NCBI RefSeq assembly: GCF_019649055.1
Contig: NW_026570249.1
Coordinates: 1,178,001 to 1,242,000, forward strand
DNA length: 64,000 nt
Direction of reading: 5' to 3'
Source: Paramacrobiotus metropolitanus
Lineage: Eukaryota; Tardigrada; Eutardigrada; Parachela; Macrobiotidae
A program made the translations under genes and the position numbers. This document shows, in pieces, positions 61,295-64,000 of this stretch. A model generated the notes under the pieces. That model ran no database searches, was not told where the DNA came from, and saw nothing but the letters and a program-made list of their open reading frames with translations. Position 1 is the stretch's first letter. Every line of letters starts with the position of its first letter.

Positions 61295-61863
61295 CACCCT
61301 TGGATGCTTCCAACGATCCGGGACCAGTGTCGCTAATCCCCATTATACCGGTGATGCGGGAAGTGACAGTTGGTCTTGACGAGAACCGTAAACCGAAGAC
61401 TGTCCGAGCCTGGACACACTCGGTCCAAATTGGACCAGTCCACACGCTCGCTATGCTGGACATTGGAGCGGAGACATCCCTCATCACCCAGCAATTCTGC
61501 ACCGCCAATGGCATCAAAACTGAGCCATTAGGACGGAACACCAAAATCCTTGGTGTTGGCGGTCAAACCGCCTTTGTGGTCTCCCATTGCTGCACCGTAC
61601 CGGTGACATTGCAGGGATATAAAAGCCACCACACGTTCTTCGTCCAACCGACGACTACGGACGTGCAAGTCTTACTTGGATGTGATTACCTTCACTCCAA
61701 GTTTACCTTCATTCTGAAGCCAAACGAAGAAATCGTTTGGGACGCGGTAAAGTGTATCCCGATACCAGAGGCACCGGGATCCGACAATGAAGTAAGGGTA
61801 AATCGGACTGATCACCCGACCACAAAAAACTTCTACCTGCTCGGAATGCCTGGACACCATTGA
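61198..61863 (+). CDS. pro: retropepsin-type aspartic protease
   Basis: The frame is open from 61198, after TAA 61195-61197. The active-site motif is DIGAETSLI, with Asp at nt 61459-61461; D-I-G replaces the usual D-T/S-G but the Asp is kept. The flap region has LGVGGQ (nt about 61549-61566) and the C-terminal motif is VLLGCDYL (nt about 61669-61692), as in Ty3/Gypsy proteases. The enzyme cleaves the Gag-Pol polyprotein during particle maturation. The frame ends at TGA 61861-61863, but the neighbouring frame continues the polyprotein. Confidence 0.75.
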   Translation, partial: QFTDFPESKADVLDLKETGTLPREESAQQKLLTPLDASNDPGPVSLIPIIPVMREVTVGLDENRKPKTVRAWTHSVQIGPVHTLAMLDIGAETSLITQQFCTANGIKTEPLGRNTKILGVGGQTAFVVSHCCTVPVTLQGYKSHHTFFVQPTTTDVQVLLGCDYLHSKFTFILKPNEEIVWDAVKCIPIPEAPGSDNEVRVNRTDHPTTKNFYLLGMPGHH

Positions 61864-63901
61864 TAGCCTCGTCTGGGAGCTGCGCGTCCATAACGCCATT
61901 GAGAGCTACATGAACCAATTCCGCTCTGGCATACTCAAGCCAAATCACGGGATAGTAAAGACTATCCCGATACCAGAGGCACCCGCCCAACGGCCGGTGC
62001 CTGACAGAGAAATTAAGGAGAAGCTGGTCCAGCGTTACAAAACTTGGTTCATCGGGGTGAGAAACTTCCTCGAGTACCGCGCTGACCGACTTCTTGCCCT
62101 AGAAGAGGGCTGGCTCGAAGAAAAAGGCGTGCCACAAACGTGGGCGCAGATTGGAGCCGAATACGGACCGTTTGCCCAAGAAATGGACAAACTCCTCGAA
62201 GAGGGACAACTATGGGAGGACGAACTTCTAGCCCTGTTGTGGGAATACAAAGAGTACCACATGGAAACCCCAAAAGCACTCCAACGGATGTGCCCTGACC
62301 TCTTCGACGAAATTATAAAACTTCACAAGAATATGGCCCAACACCCTGGCGTAACCGCCAGCATATGGCCGAAGTATGACTTGTCCGTGACCAACGTCAG
62401 GACCATACCGGCACCATTGCCAGAAGCTGCACCGCACATAGCGACAAGAGTGCGCTTCAATGATGGCCCACACCCGGAACAGGGAGGCCAAAGGAGGGAC
62501 ACCAGCCAAACGCAGGACCCTTCATCAGAGGAAGTCCAACTGACTTGTCCTCTATGTGGAGACGGCGTTGAAGCAATAATACGGGCCATCCAGACCCGTG
62601 CTGCTCAGCGGTGGACCGGAGGCCGACCAGCCTCACCACTCCCTAACGGGGACCGTCTAACCACACCGGCTGACCCGGACGAACCTGAGAACCAGGAAGT
62701 CGAAACCGAGTCGGCAGAGAACCGAGAACCGGATCTCGTGACTGAACCGGCACCAACGGTGACCGGCGGCGAGCCAACCTCTAACGAGGACAAAGGCGAG
62801 CCAAAGCCAGAGCAGGACTACAAACCCGAGTCTACCGATTCGGACGTCCAAAGCTCGAGTGACTCACCGGACACTGACTCCGAGAACCAATCATCGGAGA
62901 AATCCAGTGATGATGAAGACGACCCAACCCTTCGTCAACGTCTGGCCGAAGCACCAACCGTTCGCCGAACCAGGCTGCAGCGGCAAATGGACGGCCTTAA
63001 AGAAGAAAAAAAAGTCGTCTTCGTCCATAAGCGGTACACCATACCAGCCTACTCAACCTGCTGGGTTAAGGTCCGCACATACCGAACCATGGATCCAAAG
63101 CGTCCAATCCACTTCAACTCGTTACGACGACCACACGGCCAACTCCTACCGGTCGAGGCGGAGGTAGAAACACGTCAAGACGAGCACGCATGGATCCAGA
63201 TCCAAAATAAGTCTCTACGCGACCAAGTCCTCCGTAAAGGTGCAAGAATTGGCCATATGTACTACAGTGACATATACGAGCCAGACATCAGAGAGGACGG
63301 CGTGGATTGGTCCATACCCAACGCCAGCGCCCTACCATGGCCAAAAGAGGCGGGACACAATCCGAAGAGACAACGCACCATAACTGACTATGCCAAAGTC
63401 CGGGCCAGTGTAAAAACGGAGCTCCTACCGGAGTCCATTACACCGGTCCAAGTCAGCATTGACTTCGCCGTTGACCCAAGGCAGAAACTCATGTATCTTG
63501 GAAGCCAGGACACCAAACGGAGTCTGGCCATGCTGGACGGACCAGTCCAGCATGACGGCAGAAGTTTCACCATACTGGTCTCGAACTACTCGAAGGAAAC
63601 CCACATACTCCGAAAGGGTGTGGACATGGGCCGAGTAGAGCCATATGAAGAGGCCACGGACGAAGAGTTCGCCCAGATCAATTCCCTCCAAACCGGAGAG
63701 GAAGATCCAGAAGTGGAACGCGTAAATCCGCGCCCACATCGCCAACGCACATTTTGGCGACCACCTGACCGAGGAGCGAACCGCTTTACTCCGTCAGGAC
63801 TTATGGGAACTCAGGGCCATATTCCCCACGTCCAAAAAACCTTACGGCGACGTAAAGGGAGTGACCCACGTCATAGAAGTTGGCGACGCTGCACCCATTA
63901 A
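61838..63901 (+). CDS. Pol spacer region between protease and reverse transcriptase
   Basis: The frame is open from about 61838, with an ATG at 61910; credible up to about 63725. Residues 20-45 repeat an ILKP...IPIPEAP phrase already present at the end of the protease ORF. A helical domain (nt 61990-62330), a CPLC motif (nt about 62545), a long acidic S/E/D/P-rich stretch (nt 62690-62940) and beta-rich segments with YTIPAYS...VKV follow. The last is the region usually found just before RT in Ty3/Gypsy elements. At about 650 residues this spacer is much longer than usual. The last 55 codons are out of frame. Confidence 0.6.
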   Translation, partial: CSECLDTIDSLVWELRVHNAIESYMNQFRSGILKPNHGIVKTIPIPEAPAQRPVPDREIKEKLVQRYKTWFIGVRNFLEYRADRLLALEEGWLEEKGVPQTWAQIGAEYGPFAQEMDKLLEEGQLWEDELLALLWEYKEYHMETPKALQRMCPDLFDEIIKLHKNMAQHPGVTASIWPKYDLSVTNVRTIPAPLPEAAPHIATRVRFNDGPHPEQGGQRRDTSQTQDPSSEEVQLTCPLCGDGVEAIIRAIQTRAAQRWTGGRPASPLPNGDRLTTPADPDEPENQEVETESAENREPDLVTEPAPTVTGGEPTSNEDKGEPKPEQDYKPESTDSDVQSSSDSPDTDSENQSSEKSSDDEDDPTLRQRLAEAPTVRRTRLQRQMDGLKEEKKVVFVHKRYTIPAYSTCWVKVRTYRTMDPKRPIHFNSLRRPHGQLLPVEAEVETRQDEHAWIQIQNKSLRDQVLRKGARIGHMYYSDIYEPDIREDGVDWSIPNASALPWPKEAGHNPKRQRTITDYAKVRASVKTELLPESITPVQVSIDFAVDPRQKLMYLGSQDTKRSLAMLDGPVQHDGRSFTILVSNYSKETHILRKGVDMGRVEPYEEATDEEFAQINSLQTGEEDPEVERVNPRPHRQRTFWRPPDRGANRFTPSGLMGTQGHIPHVQKTLRRRKGSDPRHRSWRRCTH

Positions 63902-64000
63902 GATGAACCCAACCCGAACGAGTTGGAAGGGACGAGAGTTCATTAACAAGCACGTCCATGAAATGCTGGACCAAGGCGTCATTGAACCGTCCATGGCAGC
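63726..64000 (+). CDS. pol: reverse transcriptase, N-terminal start (partial)
   Basis: The frame opens after TAA 63723-63725 and runs off the window. It has the conserved entry to Ty3/Gypsy RT: a helical LTEER...LLRQD region, a V-T-H-x-I-E-x-G-D-A-x-P-I-K motif (nt 63861-63902), and the ML-x-QGVIEPS motif (nt 63963-63992) that precedes the RT fingers. It is joined to the upstream Pol frame through a frameshift between about 63726 and 63745. The catalytic domains lie beyond the window. Confidence 0.75.
   Translation, partial: MRAHIANAHFGDHLTEERTALLRQDLWELRAIFPTSKKPYGDVKGVTHVIEVGDAAPIKMNPTRTSWKGREFINKHVHEMLDQGVIEPSMA

Overview
This is animal nuclear DNA: no operon structure, consensus GT...AG splice junctions, AATAAA signals, long AT-rich non-coding stretches and many classes of transposable element. 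A tardigrade is my best guess. It rests only on a remembered resemblance of the two host exons to tardigrade-restricted proteins, which I could not check. All calls were made by eye from the sequence.

Layout. (1) 1-17.6 kb is an A/C-rich block of disrupted open frames on the + strand (K/P/T-rich protein, predicted helical bundles joined by P/T linkers, acidic region, two globular domains). It continues as about 2.7 kb without long frames but full of short inverted repeats. Spread through the block is a family of small stem-loops with a constant ACAAA/ACACA loop and covarying stems, the most unusual signal here. A 206-bp solo LTR with a 5-bp target duplication sits inside one gene, and a 1.6-kb AT-rich insertion with a 51-bp minisatellite sits in another. 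A possible 3' LTR follows at about 18.0-18.45 kb. I read the block as the 3' part of a very large, decayed, retrovirus-like element, but I recognise none of its proteins.

(2) 18.5-54.9 kb is host DNA dense with transposons. Two minus-strand exons with good splice sites (39646-40477 and 23352-24107) may belong to one host gene. If so, the intron between them (about 15.5 kb) holds a decayed non-LTR retrotransposon (35.9-38.4 kb) and a Mutator-type transposon (31.3-35.3 kb) whose FLYWCH-MULE gene keeps its DDE residues and one clear intron. Also present are two non-autonomous Helitrons and a third Helitron terminus, a 679-bp hAT MITE with an 8-bp target duplication, a 2.7-kb Mutator MITE with a 10-bp target duplication, an inverted pair of 1.66-kb elements, foldback elements and minisatellites.

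(3) 54.99-64 kb (+) is the 5' part of a Ty3/Gypsy-like LTR retroelement. It has an LTR with CCAAT and poly(A)-signal hairpins, a primer-binding site resembling that of initiator tRNA-Met, and a leader with a splice donor in a hairpin loop. Next come gag with a myristoylation-type N-terminus, coiled coil, capsid-like domain and zinc knuckle; a textbook -1 frameshift signal (slippery heptamer plus stem-loop); a protease; and the start of reverse transcriptase, cut by the window edge. Its reading frame is broken in several places.

The splice donor in the right-hand leader and the splice acceptors in front of left-hand ORFs would fit a spliced, retrovirus-like expression plan if the two halves are the same kind of element. 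That link is inference; the two halves share no clear sequence.
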